In this document: in pieces, positions 25,745-45,586 of the stretch
Layout of the letters: each line of letters begins with the position of its first letter
How positions within the stretch are numbered: position 1 is the stretch's first letter
From: Eopsaltria australis
Taxonomy: Eukaryota > Chordata > Aves > Passeriformes > Petroicidae
Length of the DNA: 64,000 nucleotides
Assembly (NCBI GenBank): GCA_034509425.1
Contig: JAVTVJ010000220.1
Coordinates: forward strand, 372,001 to 436,000
Direction: 5' to 3'
Made by a program: the position numbers and the translations under genes
Notes under the pieces: generated by a model
Databases searched by the model: none
Told to the model about the DNA's origin: nothing
The model's input: only the letters and a program-made list of their open reading frames with translations

Positions 25745-26740
25745 GACGGTGGGTGCTGAGTCTCCAGTGGAGAAGTCGCGCCGAGCCTGCGGAGAACACG
25801 GCACCGCCCTGAGGCGGGGGGGAAGTCCCGGGAAGGGGCCCTGAGACAGCGGAGGGCGAAGGTCGTTCACGCAGCAGCCTCCGGCCCCATCCCCGCCGCG
25901 TTCCCTCGCTCCCTGTCCCGTTCCCTGTCCCGCTCCCGTTCCCTGTCCCTGTCTCCGTCCCGCTCCCGGTCCCGGCTCCTGCGGGGGCTCCGCCCGCGGC
26001 CACCCCGGGTCCCCTCCCGGAGCCCGCCGCTCACGTGACCCACGGCGGGGCCCGTACCATCCTGCGGGGGGAGCGCGGCCCGCTCCCGGTGTGGCACCCG
26101 CGAGTCGCAGGCTGCCGCTCGTCCCTTCTCGTGTTCCCGGTGATCGGACACCGCTGCTCCCGCTCTGCGCTGTGACAGCTGGGCAGCTGTAGCGCGGGAG
26201 GGGAGAACGCGCCTTCCAGCCTTCCTCATGTCCCCCCGCCCCTGAGGTAATGGCTCCGCCCGGCCCCTGTGGACAGGGCGGCCCTGGGCCGAGCCACTGC
26301 GGCAGCCGGGGAGGGGGGGGTTGGAGGTTCCCCGAGAGAGCGGCGGGACGGGCAGCTCAGTCCCGCGGTACGAACGGGCTTCTCATCCCTCTCTCCTACC
26401 TTGTTCTCCATCTCCTCGCTTCTCCGCGGCGGCGGCGGGCGGGCGGGCGGGGAGCTGTGTGCCGCTGAGCCCCCCCAGCTGGCGGTGGGGGTGGTACGGC
26501 CGGTGGGTCAGTCGGTGTCAGGCGCCCGCGGACACGGGACGGGCCGGGGGAGCCGCGGTGAGCGGGGGCTGCGGGCAGGGGAACCGGCACCGGGCCGGGG
26601 GTGACCGGGCACGGGGAACCCGACACGGGGCCCGGCAGGACAGGCCGGCCCGGGTCCGGCAGGGCCTGAGGCGTTCGGGTCCGCGGGCGCTCAGCAGGGC
26701 CGGCCCGTTCCGGCCTGAGGCTCCGGGCATGGGGATCTGG
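25745..26740. promoter_or_regulatory. FLCN: FLCN CpG island with non-coding first exon region
   Basis: About 1 kb of CpG-rich sequence between COPS3 and FLCN, with a degenerate CCCGTTCCCTGTC-type array at about 25905-25985 and GGCGG runs near 26425. The first coding exon is preceded by a good acceptor (GGCAG, exon from 27670), so a 5' UTR exon should lie in this island. A plausible donor is CCGCG|GTGAGC at 26558, with CTGAG|GTAATG near 26246 as an alternative. The exact start was not determined. Confidence 0.7.
26031..26038. promoter_or_regulatory. FLCN: CLEAR-type E-box TCACGTGA
   Basis: Perfect palindrome matching the core of the CLEAR element bound by TFEB, TFE3 and MITF. It is in the FLCN CpG island. 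In mammals FLCN is itself induced by TFEB/TFE3, so this fits a conserved feedback site; binding here is inference. Confidence 0.7.
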
Positions 26741-26744
26741 TCTG

Positions 26745-27210
26745 TGCGACCTCAGCCTTGATCCAGAGGAGGCCACCACGTTGATCAGAGGGGAGGAGAA
26801 GCTCTCCTTTGAGGAAAGGCTGGAAGAATTGGGATTGTTCAGTTTAGAAAAGAGAAGGCTTCGGGGTGACCTAATTGTGGCCTTCCAGTAGCTAAAGAGA
26901 ACTTACAGGAGAGGTGGGGCAATGCTATTTACAGGGGTCTGGAGTGGCAGGACAAGGGGGAATGGCTTCAAACTGACAGCAGGGTTAGATGGGACATTGG
27001 GAAGAAATCTGCCCTGTGAGGGTGGGGAGGCCCTGGCACAGGGTGCCCAGAGAAGCTGTGGCTGCCCCTGGATCCCTGGCAGTGCCCAAGGCCAGGATGG
27101 ACACGGCTTGGAGCAACCTGGGATAGTGGAAAGTGTCTCTGTCCATGGCAGGGGGTTGGGACTGGATGATTTTCAAGGTCCCTTCCAACCCAAACCATTC
27201 TGGGATTCGC
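26745..27210 (+). mobile_element. CR1 LINE 3' fragment, ~0.46 kb
   Basis: It follows the FLCN CpG island directly, from AGAGGAGGCCACCACGTTG through TTGTTCAGTTTAGAAAAGAG and CCTGGCACAGGGTGCCC to CCATTCTGGGATTC. It lies in the presumed intron between the FLCN non-coding and first coding exons. Confidence 0.9.
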
Positions 27211-27370
27211 TGAACCTGTCCCTGTAAGACTGGGGGTGTCTGGGCATGAGGGATCAGTCCAGCCCCATTCACCCCGTGGGGCCTGAGGTGTCCTGGCTCA
27301 GTGTGCAGGACCTGGGCTTGGCAGGTTGGGTTGCTTGAGCCCATCCCATCAGCACGCAGAAGGTTGGTCC

Positions 27371-27548
27371 TGGATCAGTGGGATGCCCAGAGAAGTGGTG
27401 GGGTCACCATCCCTGGAGGTGTTTAAGGAAAGACTGGACATGGCACTCAGTGCTCTGGTCTGGGTGACAAGGTGGGGATCGGTCACAAGTTGGACTCGAT
27501 GGCCTTGGAGATCTTTTCCAAGCGAAGTGGATTATAGGATCCTGTGAT
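27371..27548 (+). mobile_element. CR1 LINE fragment (second subfamily type)
   Basis: CCATCCCTGGAGGTGTTTAAGG, GACTCGATGGCCTTGGAGAT and a GGATCCTGTGAT tail mark a different CR1 subfamily from its neighbour. It lies 120 bp upstream of the first coding exon acceptor of FLCN. Confidence 0.75.
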
Positions 27549-27698
27549 GAGGTGGTGTCATGCAGGTTCCTTAGGCCGAGTTTAAGGATGCAGAGCAGGA
27601 CTGGCACCAGCGAGGCCTGGGAGATGCCGTGGTGTCCCGTGTGCTGACCGTGTGCTCTGTCCCTGGCAGGAGGCCTGGCGGGTTGCTGAGCCCTCACT

Positions 27699-36302
<8,604 letters not shown>

Positions 36303-38557
36303 AGGGTGCCCAACCTCCCCTGCTGCCTTCAGAGAAGGGCAGGGAACCCTGGTTACCTCTGCTGAGCCTGCAGCATGTGCTTTAGGGGGATAGTGAGGCT
36401 TCATCACTATTCTCCTGGTCCTCAAACCAACTTGAAGAGTCACTTGAGTCTTTTCTACTTGCTGTGAGACTGGACTAATAAGTGCTAATCCACAGTGCTG
36501 CTGTCTCTCCTGGAACTCAACTCTCAATCTAGACGTGCACACTCGAGACTAAAACACAGCAACGCTCAAAGAATCAGCTAAATTAATTAAAATCCCATCC
36601 TCTCCTCATTAAGCATCATGGTGTGGCAGCAGGCCTCACCTTTAGATTCCTTGGCAAGCCTGTGACAACATCCAGAACTCCTGGGAGTGCATTTGGTAAA
36701 TCTCACTGAAATCCCACATAAATCTCCTAAATGCTCGAGAGAACAAGAACCAAAAATAAGAGGCACGTCACAGGGTATGGATCACATGTAAATTATTTCA
36801 GACCACTTTGTGCTCAGATTTAAGAGACTATTTTCTGCTGTAGCATAAGCCAGGATATCCCATGGGAGTCCTGTCACTCCTCTTTATTTATTTATATCTT
36901 AACTTGAGACGGTTTTAGCATTTGCTTTGGAAATCTTGTCTGGGAGGCCGAATTGTAAAATAAGAAGTCTCAAAATGCAGCCTGCTTGCCTCTCAGAGGG
37001 GAAAATACTCGCCTTGTTTTTGCCTGTGGTTGCAGAACTTCCAGGTAATGAAGATAACCTCGCCAGGATAAGGTTCTCTTCTGTCTTTTTTAGCTTCCTA
37101 ATTAAGTTAAGCAGAAGAGATTCAACCTGTAGGTGCTCCCTTATATAACTCTATAGTAGCCATTTTTGCTTAATAGTTCATGAAAACATTGGTGCATTTT
37201 TTTAATTACCTAACCAGATATTCCTTAGCTGTACTGTAAGGAATCACTCTTTCTGTTGTGAAGTCTGGGGTTTATGTCTTTTTTTTTTGTTTGTTTGTTT
37301 TTCTGGGAATCATTATTGGGAACACTTGACGTTACCACAGATGTTTTGAACAAGCTAAAGGCAGGTTTTACCCAGGTGACCTCCTACACTCACTCAAGCT
37401 CAGAGAGGATGTTCCAGCTTGTCACAAGTTCTGTTCTTATATATAAAATACGCAGGTTGATTTTTGTCTGGAACATCTGTAAAATGGAGACAGGCATTAA
37501 ATCTCAGAAGAGCTATTTTTGTAAAATGAACCAAGCCTGGGTTTGTGTTTGTTTTCAGCGTGTGTGTCATGGTGGGGGGAAGCAGCTATTGATCCACAAA
37601 ATTCCTGCATCCTTAGCCTAGATCTAATGTAGAGAATTTAATGCAGGTCTTTTCCTCTTATCTTGGTATTAATTTCTTGTAGACTGACCTAGTATTCTTT
37701 ATTTTAAAACTGTTCTGGTCCAGTCCAGAGCTGTGTAACAGAGCAGGTGAGACATCATTTGTCATTGAGACCTTCTTGATTGCTGAACTGGTTTTGTCTT
37801 TTAAAAGAAAACAGCTCTCCCAAGCAATCCAGCATCAAAACCTCACCTAGTGGTTCCTTCCAAAACAGCAGAAGGTTGGTCATGAGGTTGAGCCCGAGGC
37901 TGCTGCTTCTCCCTTGCTCTGGGTGAGTTGAGCTCGATGTTGATCCTCTCCATCCTGACCTGAAACAAGGCAGTCATGGACAACCAGACTCAGTTTTGAG
38001 CCAGAGCAAGGAAACCACTGACTTAACACTTACAAAATGCCCACAGGAAAGCAGGGGGAGAGCTGCCAAGTCAGTGAACCTCCACCCCAGCTGTGCTTGC
38101 CTGCCAGAACACATCTGTACATGGGATTACCAAATGATTGCCTGGGCAGGTTCCTGCAGCTCGCAGGTGAGGCCGCGGGCGCTCCCTTTGCCGTCAGCGA
38201 GAGCTGGAATGTGCACAACTTAATTAACAAAAAAATCATGTCTGCAGACATCTCTCACCACCCTCCTTCCCTCCAAACGATACGCCTTGGAGACAAACTG
38301 ATTGAGGCAGGATAATTCTTTATTCCAGTGTGGTTTGTGCCTGGCTGAGCAGTACCTGGGAGCGAGGTGGGAGCGGTGAGTGCTGCAGCTGCCGGTGATG
38401 GACCCAGGGCTGTGTCACTGCTGGCTGCAGTTACAGACAAAGCCTTTTTGTACCAGTTCTGCCACCCCTGTCCCCTCAGCCAGGCAGGGTCCAGCAGGTG
38501 ATTGTCCTTCTGTGTTCTGCCCTCATGAGACTCCACCTGCAGAGCTGCCTCCAGCTG
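36303..38557 (+). other. FLCN 3' UTR and FLCN-PLD6 spacer
   Basis: No canonical AATAAA was found soon after the FLCN stop. ATTAAA variants at 36586-36591 and 37496-37501 are candidate poly(A) signals, implying 3' UTRs of about 0.3 or 1.2 kb. The rest is AT-rich with no protein-like frame. Confidence 0.4.
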
Positions 38558-38993
38558 TGGGGCCCACGAAGATGCTCAGAGGGCTGGAGCCCCTCTGCTC
38601 TAGAGCCAGGTTGGGAGAGCTGGGGGTGGTCACCTGGAGAAGGATCTGGGGAGATCTTAGAGCCCTTTCCAGTGCCTAAAGGGGCTCCAGGAGAGCTGGA
38701 GAGGGACTTGGGACAAGGGATGGAGGGACAGGACACAGGGAATGGCTTCCCACTGCCAGAGGGCAGGGTTAGATGGGACATTGGGAAGAAATTATTCCCT
38801 GTGAGGGTGGGGAGACCTTGGCACAGGGTGCCCAGAGAAGCTGTGGCTGCCCCTGGATCCCTGGCAGTGTCCAAGGCCAGGCTGGATGGGGCTTGGAGCA
38901 CCCTGGGATAGTGGAAGGTGTCCCTGCCCATGGCAGGAGGTTGGAACTGGATCATCTTTGAGATCCCTTCCCACCCACACCATTCTCTGATTA
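38558..38993 (+). mobile_element. CR1 LINE 3' fragment, ~0.44 kb
   Basis: It ends about 50 bp before the PLD6 upstream repeat: GAGAAGGATCTGGGGAGATC, GGCTTCCCACTGCCAGAGG, CCTTGGCACAGGGTGCCC and an ACCATTCTCTGATTAAAG tail. It supplies the DNA immediately upstream of the PLD6 promoter. Confidence 0.9.
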
Positions 38994-39047
38994 AAGGACG
39001 CGCTGCGTGCCTGCAGCGTCCACTGCAAGGGTTCGGTGTCGGGGTTT

Positions 39048-39121
39048 CGGTGTTTAGGGAAGAGTTCCGAGCCTGGGGCAGGGTCGGTGTTTGGGGAAGG
39101 GTTCGGAGCCTGTGCCGGGGT
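39048..39121. repeat. 37-bp tandem duplication upstream of PLD6
   Basis: 39048-39084 and 39085-39121 match at 31 of 37 positions, both starting CGGTGTTT. The pair ends 105 bp before the PLD6 ATG, in GC-rich promoter DNA. Confidence 0.8.
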
Positions 39122-39225
39122 CGCTGCCGGGGTTTCGGAGCGCGGCCCAGCCCCGTGTGGGGCCGCTCCTCCCCGCAGGCCGCTCCGCCTGCGCCGCGGC
39201 TGCGCGGGCGGGGCCGGGCCGGGCC

Positions 39226-39986
39226 ATGAGGGCGGCGGGGGCTGCGCGGGGCGCGGCGCTGGCGGCGCTGGCGGTGACCGCGGTGGCGCTGGCGGTGGCG
39301 GCCTGGCGGCGGGCCCGGCCCGTGCGGGAGGTGCTGTTCTTCCCCTCGCGGCCCTGCTGCATCGAGGCGCTGCTGGCCGAGGCTGCCGAGCCCGGCGCGC
39401 CCGCCCGGCCCTGCCCGTGCCCGCTGCCGAGCGGCGACACCGCCCTGAGCCGCCTGGTGCGCCGCCTGCTCTCCGCCCGCCGCTCGCTCGACCTCTGCCT
39501 CTTCTCCTTCTCCTGCCCGCAGCTCGCCCGGGCCGTGCAGCTCCTGCACCGCCGCGGGGTCCGAGTCCGGCTGGTGACGGATGCTCAGTACATGGGGCTG
39601 CACGGCTCCCAGATCGGCCGCCTGCGCCACGCGGGTGAGCGGGCGGCGGTGCCGGGGCGGGGACCGAGCCCGGCCCCGGGGGTGGCCCTGGCCCCTGGCG
39701 GGGCTCGGTGACCCTGAGCGGTGTCTGTGTCTGTGTCTCTGCAGGGATCCAGGTGCGCCACGACCAGCACAGCGGCTACATGCACCACAAGTTCGCCATC
39801 GTGGACCGCAGGATGCTCATCACAGGTTCCCTCAACTGGACCACCCAGGCCATCCAGAGCAACCGCGAGAACGTGCTGGTCGTGGAGGACGCCGAGTATG
39901 TGAAGGCTTTCCAGGATGAGTTTGAAAGGATTTGGGAAGAGTACAATCCCGCCAATTACATTTTTTTTCCCAAAGGCAGTAAATGA
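39226..39986 (+). CDS. PLD6: Mitochondrial phospholipase D6 (Zucchini/MitoPLD), complete, 2 exons
   Basis: Exons 39226-39634 and 39745-39986 join to 651 nt, 216 aa; human PLD6 is 252 aa. Residues about 10-26 are an Ala/Val/Leu membrane anchor followed by WRRARP, consistent with outer mitochondrial membrane insertion. The single HKD motif is His150-x-Lys152-x4-Asp157 (MHHKFAIVD), followed by [18 protein letters not shown]; the enzyme works as a dimer. Its known roles are piRNA 5'-end processing in the germline and cardiolipin cleavage/mitochondrial fusion. A Cys cluster (Cys44/45, Cys63, Cys65) matches the zinc motif of the family, but the position where mammals have the ligand His is Ser69. 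The protein ends at FFPKGSK without the human C-terminal extension. The single 110-bp intron is GT-AG. Confidence 0.95.
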
Positions 39987-40990
39987 TTGAGCTGCCTCAC
40001 AGGGCTAATGGAGCATGGTAACACCCACAGATTTTATTATTATGTATAGACATCATTGTTTCGTCCAGCTGGGTGTAACTCTGGTAAATGTCTCCAGAGA
40101 AGTGTTCTCTGCCATAAAATGCCACAGATGCCCTGCTGTGGGTCATTCCCGTGCTAGAGGGAATGGCCTGTCTCTTTGGTTGTGAGGGTGACAGTGACAG
40201 AGCTGCATCCACAGGCATTAAAACTTCAGGCAGGCTCATTGCTGTGCCCTGGTGCAGACCAGGTGTGTTCATGCAGTGCTGGGCATGTGTTTCAGTGGTA
40301 AAAGGAATGTTTTCCAGCCTGGTGTATGGAATGGAATTGTAGCCAATTCCACATGGAATCATAGCCCAAGGGCTCCTCTACACAAGCAACTAAAGGAGAG
40401 ATAAGAGGGCTACAGCAGAGTTGAGTTTCTATAGATTAAGTGCCTCAGTTAGATTTCTTGTTGGCATTGTTGTAAAGTTTGTAAAAGGAAATTCGTGGGA
40501 AGCAGCAGAAATTTTTAAGTTTTGATTGTGTAAGTTTCTTTTGGTTAAAGGTTAGCAGAGCTCAGTGTAAAGGCATAAGCACAGATGGTAATGACAGCTT
40601 CTCTTCCAGCAGGGAAGTGTAGGGAAGGCTGGAAGGAAATGAGAGAAACAATTCTTTGGGATCAGTGTTTGGAGAGCAGACGTGGCTGGAGTTGGGTCAC
40701 CCACTTCAGGAGAGCTCTGGGAACCCTGGTTCTTTCAGGTGTCGTGGTCTGTGCCCTCACCTGGCAGCACCACGCTGGGGACAGCGAGGGAGGGAGGTGA
40801 CATCTCTGTCCATCCAGCTCAGGATGGAACAAAGATGATGTAAACCTAAGAATTTCAAACTCTAAATAGTGTCTGTGTAAGAATTGTTTTATACTGAACA
40901 GAAAGTGCCTTAATACCTCTCAAAATGAAAAGAGGTTTTGATATTCTGTTACCAGTTTTGTTACCAGCAGTGCTGCGATTGGCATGGTTA

Positions 40991-40996
40991 AATAAA
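40991..40996 (+). terminator. PLD6: Poly(A) signal of PLD6
   Basis: AATAAA about 1.0 kb after the PLD6 stop, preceded by an AT-rich 3' UTR with no other canonical hexamer seen. It faces the MPRIP signal 380 bp away. Confidence 0.65.
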
Positions 40997-41376
40997 CCGT
41001 TTTCACAGAAAACATCAACAGCCTCATCTCACTTTTGTATTCCAATTCCTGTAGATCCTAATTAGGATATTTATGGGCATCCCCAGATTTTCGATTTGTT
41101 CTGTTCTGAGAAAGTTTGCATGGGGGAAAGATTATTTTACCTGTATGGAAGCACCTGGGGAAAGTCATTCTCCAGTAAATCCCATTCAGCAGCACTAGAT
41201 TTAAACTACTTTAAATGTATTATTGCTGTCAAAATGCTGCCTGTTGCATTTCCTCTGTGAAGTGTGACTATAAAAGAAAACACCTCCCTTTTCATGCTCT
41301 TAGCTCTGCCCTGTTCTTCCTTCTTTTTAGAAATAACCCCGTCACACACGGCATGCAAAGGGTGGTGCAAAAATAG

Positions 41377-41382
41377 TTTATT
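41377..41382 (-). terminator. MPRIP: Distal poly(A) signal of MPRIP
   Basis: AATAAA on the minus strand, the last canonical signal before the convergent PLD6 3' end. Other minus-strand AATAAA hexamers near 43661, 43716, 44003 and 45328 could give shorter 3' UTRs. Confidence 0.6.
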
Positions 41383-44300
41383 ACCATATAGTTAATGTAA
41401 AGTTAGGTAATTATATTTACAAAGTAAAAACGATCAGCTACATCCAGGGGAGCCTAGCATGTCACACAAGGTTTGTAAGGAATAAATACAGAAAAAGTGA
41501 CGTTTCTATTACAGCCAGCAGTTGATGGGGAATGGTGGCTCTTAAAAAAGCACTGGAATAAACTGGGAATGGGAGAAGGGAAGGAGACAGGAATTCACAC
41601 TCGTGGAGAAACAGGAGCCTCCCACACCCTTCCCCTTTGCAGGGGGAAATAAATGATGTGTGAGAGCCCTGAGGCTGCAGCATCTGCTGGCCCTGCTCGG
41701 TCACAGCCGGAGCTGAGGAGTGGCTGCTCTGTCACATCATCACACAAATGACCCTGGGAAATGGCTCCTTCACCCTCCGTGCTCACAGAGCCCCTGGGCT
41801 GCTGCCAGACCCCCATGGCAGAGCGCAGTGCCCAGGTCTGGCCCAGAATGAGTCCCCCTTGTGGGTCAGTCGGGTGAAGCTCTGCCCAGAGAGAGCCAAG
41901 GCCAAGCTGTTCCCAGGGCACTGGAGGAAGACTGACCATGAACACCTGAACAGCCACATCAGACACCACCCACAGCCTCACAGAGCTTCCTTCCCTCCCC
42001 CCAAACCTCCATCCCTCCAAACGATTCTTTAAACTCTCAAGCCATCCTGAACTCCAGGAGGGTGGGCACGGGCCAACCTGGAGCATTCCTGCTTCCTACT
42101 TACCACAGTCTCTGGTATTTTACACACTTTGCTTCCTCTAGGTGAGAACAAACAGTGAGTGTTCCTGTCCTGCACACAGGGTGAAGAAAGCACGAAGAAA
42201 ACAATGCTAATTGCACCCATTATTTACGAGTTCAGGGCCAGCTGGGTTAGTTCAGCTGGTACCAACTTGTCAGGTTTCTCTAGTAAACCCCACACCCTCT
42301 TTTTCCTCAGCAGCCTCACGTTGAGGTTGTTCCCAGCCTGCAGCAGAGCCTTGAATCTTCTTCTTGTGGTCACACTGTGTTTGAAGTCACACAGTGAGTT
42401 CCAGCTGTGCCACGCTGCTGTGGGATGGGTGTCAGTGCAGGGAGGGCTGTGGCTCCCTCAGGAAGCCCAAGAGCATCCCAAAAGTGCTGCACAGCATCTC
42501 TGGTGCCTCCCAAACCCTGGGGCTCGCTGTGCTCACTGTGACAGCCCCAGGTGGCTCAGCAGGGAGTTGTTCTGCTCTCTGTAACAACAGGTCACAGTTT
42601 GCACATGCACAGCATTGATGCCACGATCAAACACAAGATTACTGAGTCCTCTGGCTGGGAAAAAATACCCCAAATTTATAGCAAAGTAGGTTACAGTGGT
42701 CAAAGAGATTGTACACAATCTTTGGACAGGTGCCTTCAAAGCTGAAGGCATAGATCAGCAGAAAAGGTTTGAAAAGATATTTATAACAGTCCTCAAACCC
42801 AAAAAAGCAGTTTATCAGGGCAGGAGGGGTGGGTTGGACACTCGTTGCTCCTCTCCCAACCAACACATGGGGCCTCTGTCCTACAAGAAGACTTAAAAAT
42901 CAAACCCACAACTCAGTCACAAAAGAGAACCCTCTGCAAACTGCTGAGGAATAAATATTTACACTGCGTGCTTGGAATACTATACACGTTTTAAATTACT
43001 CTTATTTTTAAAAAAGAAGAATAAGAAAGCTTTTTTTTTTTTTGCCTAAAAAAATATGGAAAAAATTACAGAGCAAAGGCAAACCACAGCTAGTGTGCTT
43101 GAGTGTCCACAACAAACTGAGTGTCCAAACCAGGACAAAAATGCAAATGTCTTGTGGAACTGCCATCGAATAGACTTGGTACAAAAGTGACGTATTTTGC
43201 AATGTGAGCACTTTTACTGAAGCCCAGTTCTCTGATAGAAAAAAAAAAAAAGGGAATTTTCTGGTTTGCAAGTCAGCACCAATTCTAAGCAATTCTGGTT
43301 TTGAAGCAAATGAACACAATTTGCTTCTTTTTTTAATACGTGGGCAAAGAAAAGGTGACATTTAAAGGAGGATTCAGTCTGGCTCAGGGGAGACGGTGCA
43401 AATGGGAGGAAAATTTTACTCAGGAAAAATCAGATGACTTGGAGCTGACGAGGAGACACCTGTGCCTTCACACTTGACTTTTCCTAAACCTCCTTTTTGG
43501 TGCTATCAATAGAGTGGAGTGATGCAGAATGCAGCAGCTTGCCCACACACTTTCTAATTTAAATAGCCACTGATTAATCCCAAAAGGTGGATGAAGGCTG
43601 GAGCAGGAAGAAGCAGGAGGATAACTAAGGACCATTGCTATGAGCAAAAGGATTTCTCTCTTTATTTTCAAGCACTGAACTCTGCAGGAATATTTCAGTT
43701 TGGGGGTGTTTATTGGTGCTGCAGGTTATTTTTCTTTACTGTGATGGCAGGTAAAGCGCTGTCCCTTGCCTTGAGGAGATGCTCAGACTCACCAGAGTGA
43801 GCCCAGAACCATCAGCAGGGGTTCAGAACATTTGGCTGCAAAAGGCACCTTCCCTCCTCATCTTCCTCTCGGTGACCCCCGAAATTCACAGCTCCCACCC
43901 TTAAAACATCCCAAACATCCTTCCCATGCACTGCCCCAGAGCTGATCCTGACGATGCCAAGACCACTGCTCAGGCCTGTCTGTACAGCAGACCAAGATGC
44001 TCTGTTTATTTTTCCAGAGGAGCCCAACTCCTCCATGGAGAACATCTGCTCCTACAGGCTAGAGCACAGGAGTAGGATCTGCTGGGGAATCGAAGGTAGG
44101 TCAGGGTCCACATGGCAAGAAGGAGACCAGAATGCTCTGCTTGGTTGGCTAAAAAGGACAAAGTCCCATCCTAAGTTTGAAGAGAAGAGGAGGAGGAGGG
44201 TGTTCTCCTAGAGCCAGCGACATCTTGCAATGAAGAGCAATGACACCAAGGCCCATGTGCCATCCCAAATCCCTGCTGCCTCCCATGGCCTCTGCCAGAT

Positions 44301-45553
44301 CAGAGCTCACCACGGACCTGGAGCAGCCAGGGATGAAGTGGCTGGAGAGATGATCCAGGTGGGTGATGGCAGGAAGGCTCCCAGGTTCTGCAGTGCCCAG
44401 CTCATGGCAGTGCTGTGGTGAACTCGGATCCAGCTGCACATCCCCACACCCAGGGCACTGCTGCTGACGAGGGAAAGGCTTCATATCCCACAGGCTGAGC
44501 TTCTTTCCTACCCTGCTCCCATCTCCAGGACCTCCAGGCAGAGAGAGCATCCCAGCAGGAACAGGAGCTCTGCAAGGTGCTGGCATCCTGCCTGGGGATG
44601 AGCAGGGCTCCTCAAGGCAGGACTGGCTGCCAAGTGCTGCTGTGAGTGCCCTGGGAGGTGCCAAGCTGGACACTTGGCCACGGCAAGGCCACACAAGCTG
44701 GACAAGAGCCTGATGCCCACCATGGTTTGATGACACCGTGTCCTGCTGAGGGTCTGGCGGCTGGAACAGAGATGCTGCTCCCAGGAGGATGAAGGGAACT
44801 CTGGCAGCTGCTGTGGTCCAGCCTGGCAGGACTGGGGGTGGCTTCACCAGCCCCGTGGGGCTCTGAGAGCTGCGCCTGTACCAAGCACCAGACCCAAAAC
44901 CAGCAGGGAAGCACTGGGAGCTGCCTCAACCTTGGCTGAGTGCCCAAAGGACAAGAGGAAGCTCTGCTCCAGGTGAAGGCCAGGGTATCTTCCACATCCC
45001 AGCCTGGAGTGGTCACTCAGTACCTAACCAGGCTGGGAAGCCGATGTGCCAAAGTCTCCTTCAGCCCTGGTGACTGGAGAGGCAGCACCTGGGACCCTTC
45101 CAGGTGGCATCTTGAGATTGAGCCTGGGATGAAGCCCCCACACCTGCAAAGCAGCACAGGCTTCTGCTAGGAAGCCTCTGCTCAGCTGGCTGTGACCATC
45201 TAAGTGCTACCAGCTCCTCATCCCTTGGTTTGTATCCATTTATCAACCTCATGGTGCTTAACTGTATGTTTTAAATACAAAAGCTATTAGGACTGAGAAG
45301 GTCTGAAGCACATACTGGTTTTGAGATTTTTATTTCAGGAAAAGATTAAAGAATTAAAATAGGAGCTGCCCTGCTGACAAGAAGAGTTGAATTCAAGAAG
45401 CTGGTAAAAAAGGAGCATTATATGCATGGAGCACTGTGCATTTTCAGTCAATATTGGCTCTACTTTCTACTCTACTTTCCTTTGACTAGGAAAAGGGAGT
45501 TTCACATGCGCACAGACCCTGGGATACACGGGATTCAATGAGAGGAAGGGAGT

Positions 45554-45586
<33 letters not shown>

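Noticed and set aside
25737..26229. Minus-strand frames in the FLCN island, including a Gly-Thr-Glu repeat protein
   Set aside because: The repeat comes from the CCCGTTCCCTGTC-type array, with no similarity to a known protein.
27371..27548. Possible FLCN upstream exon, since it holds an open frame with an ATG
   Set aside because: The text matches a CR1 3' end (GGATCCTGTGAT tail), so it is repeat.
38476..39630. 384-codon minus-strand frame overlapping PLD6 exon 1 and a CR1 copy
   Set aside because: Composite of CR1 antisense and GC-rich exon antisense. PLD6 on the plus strand explains the conservation.
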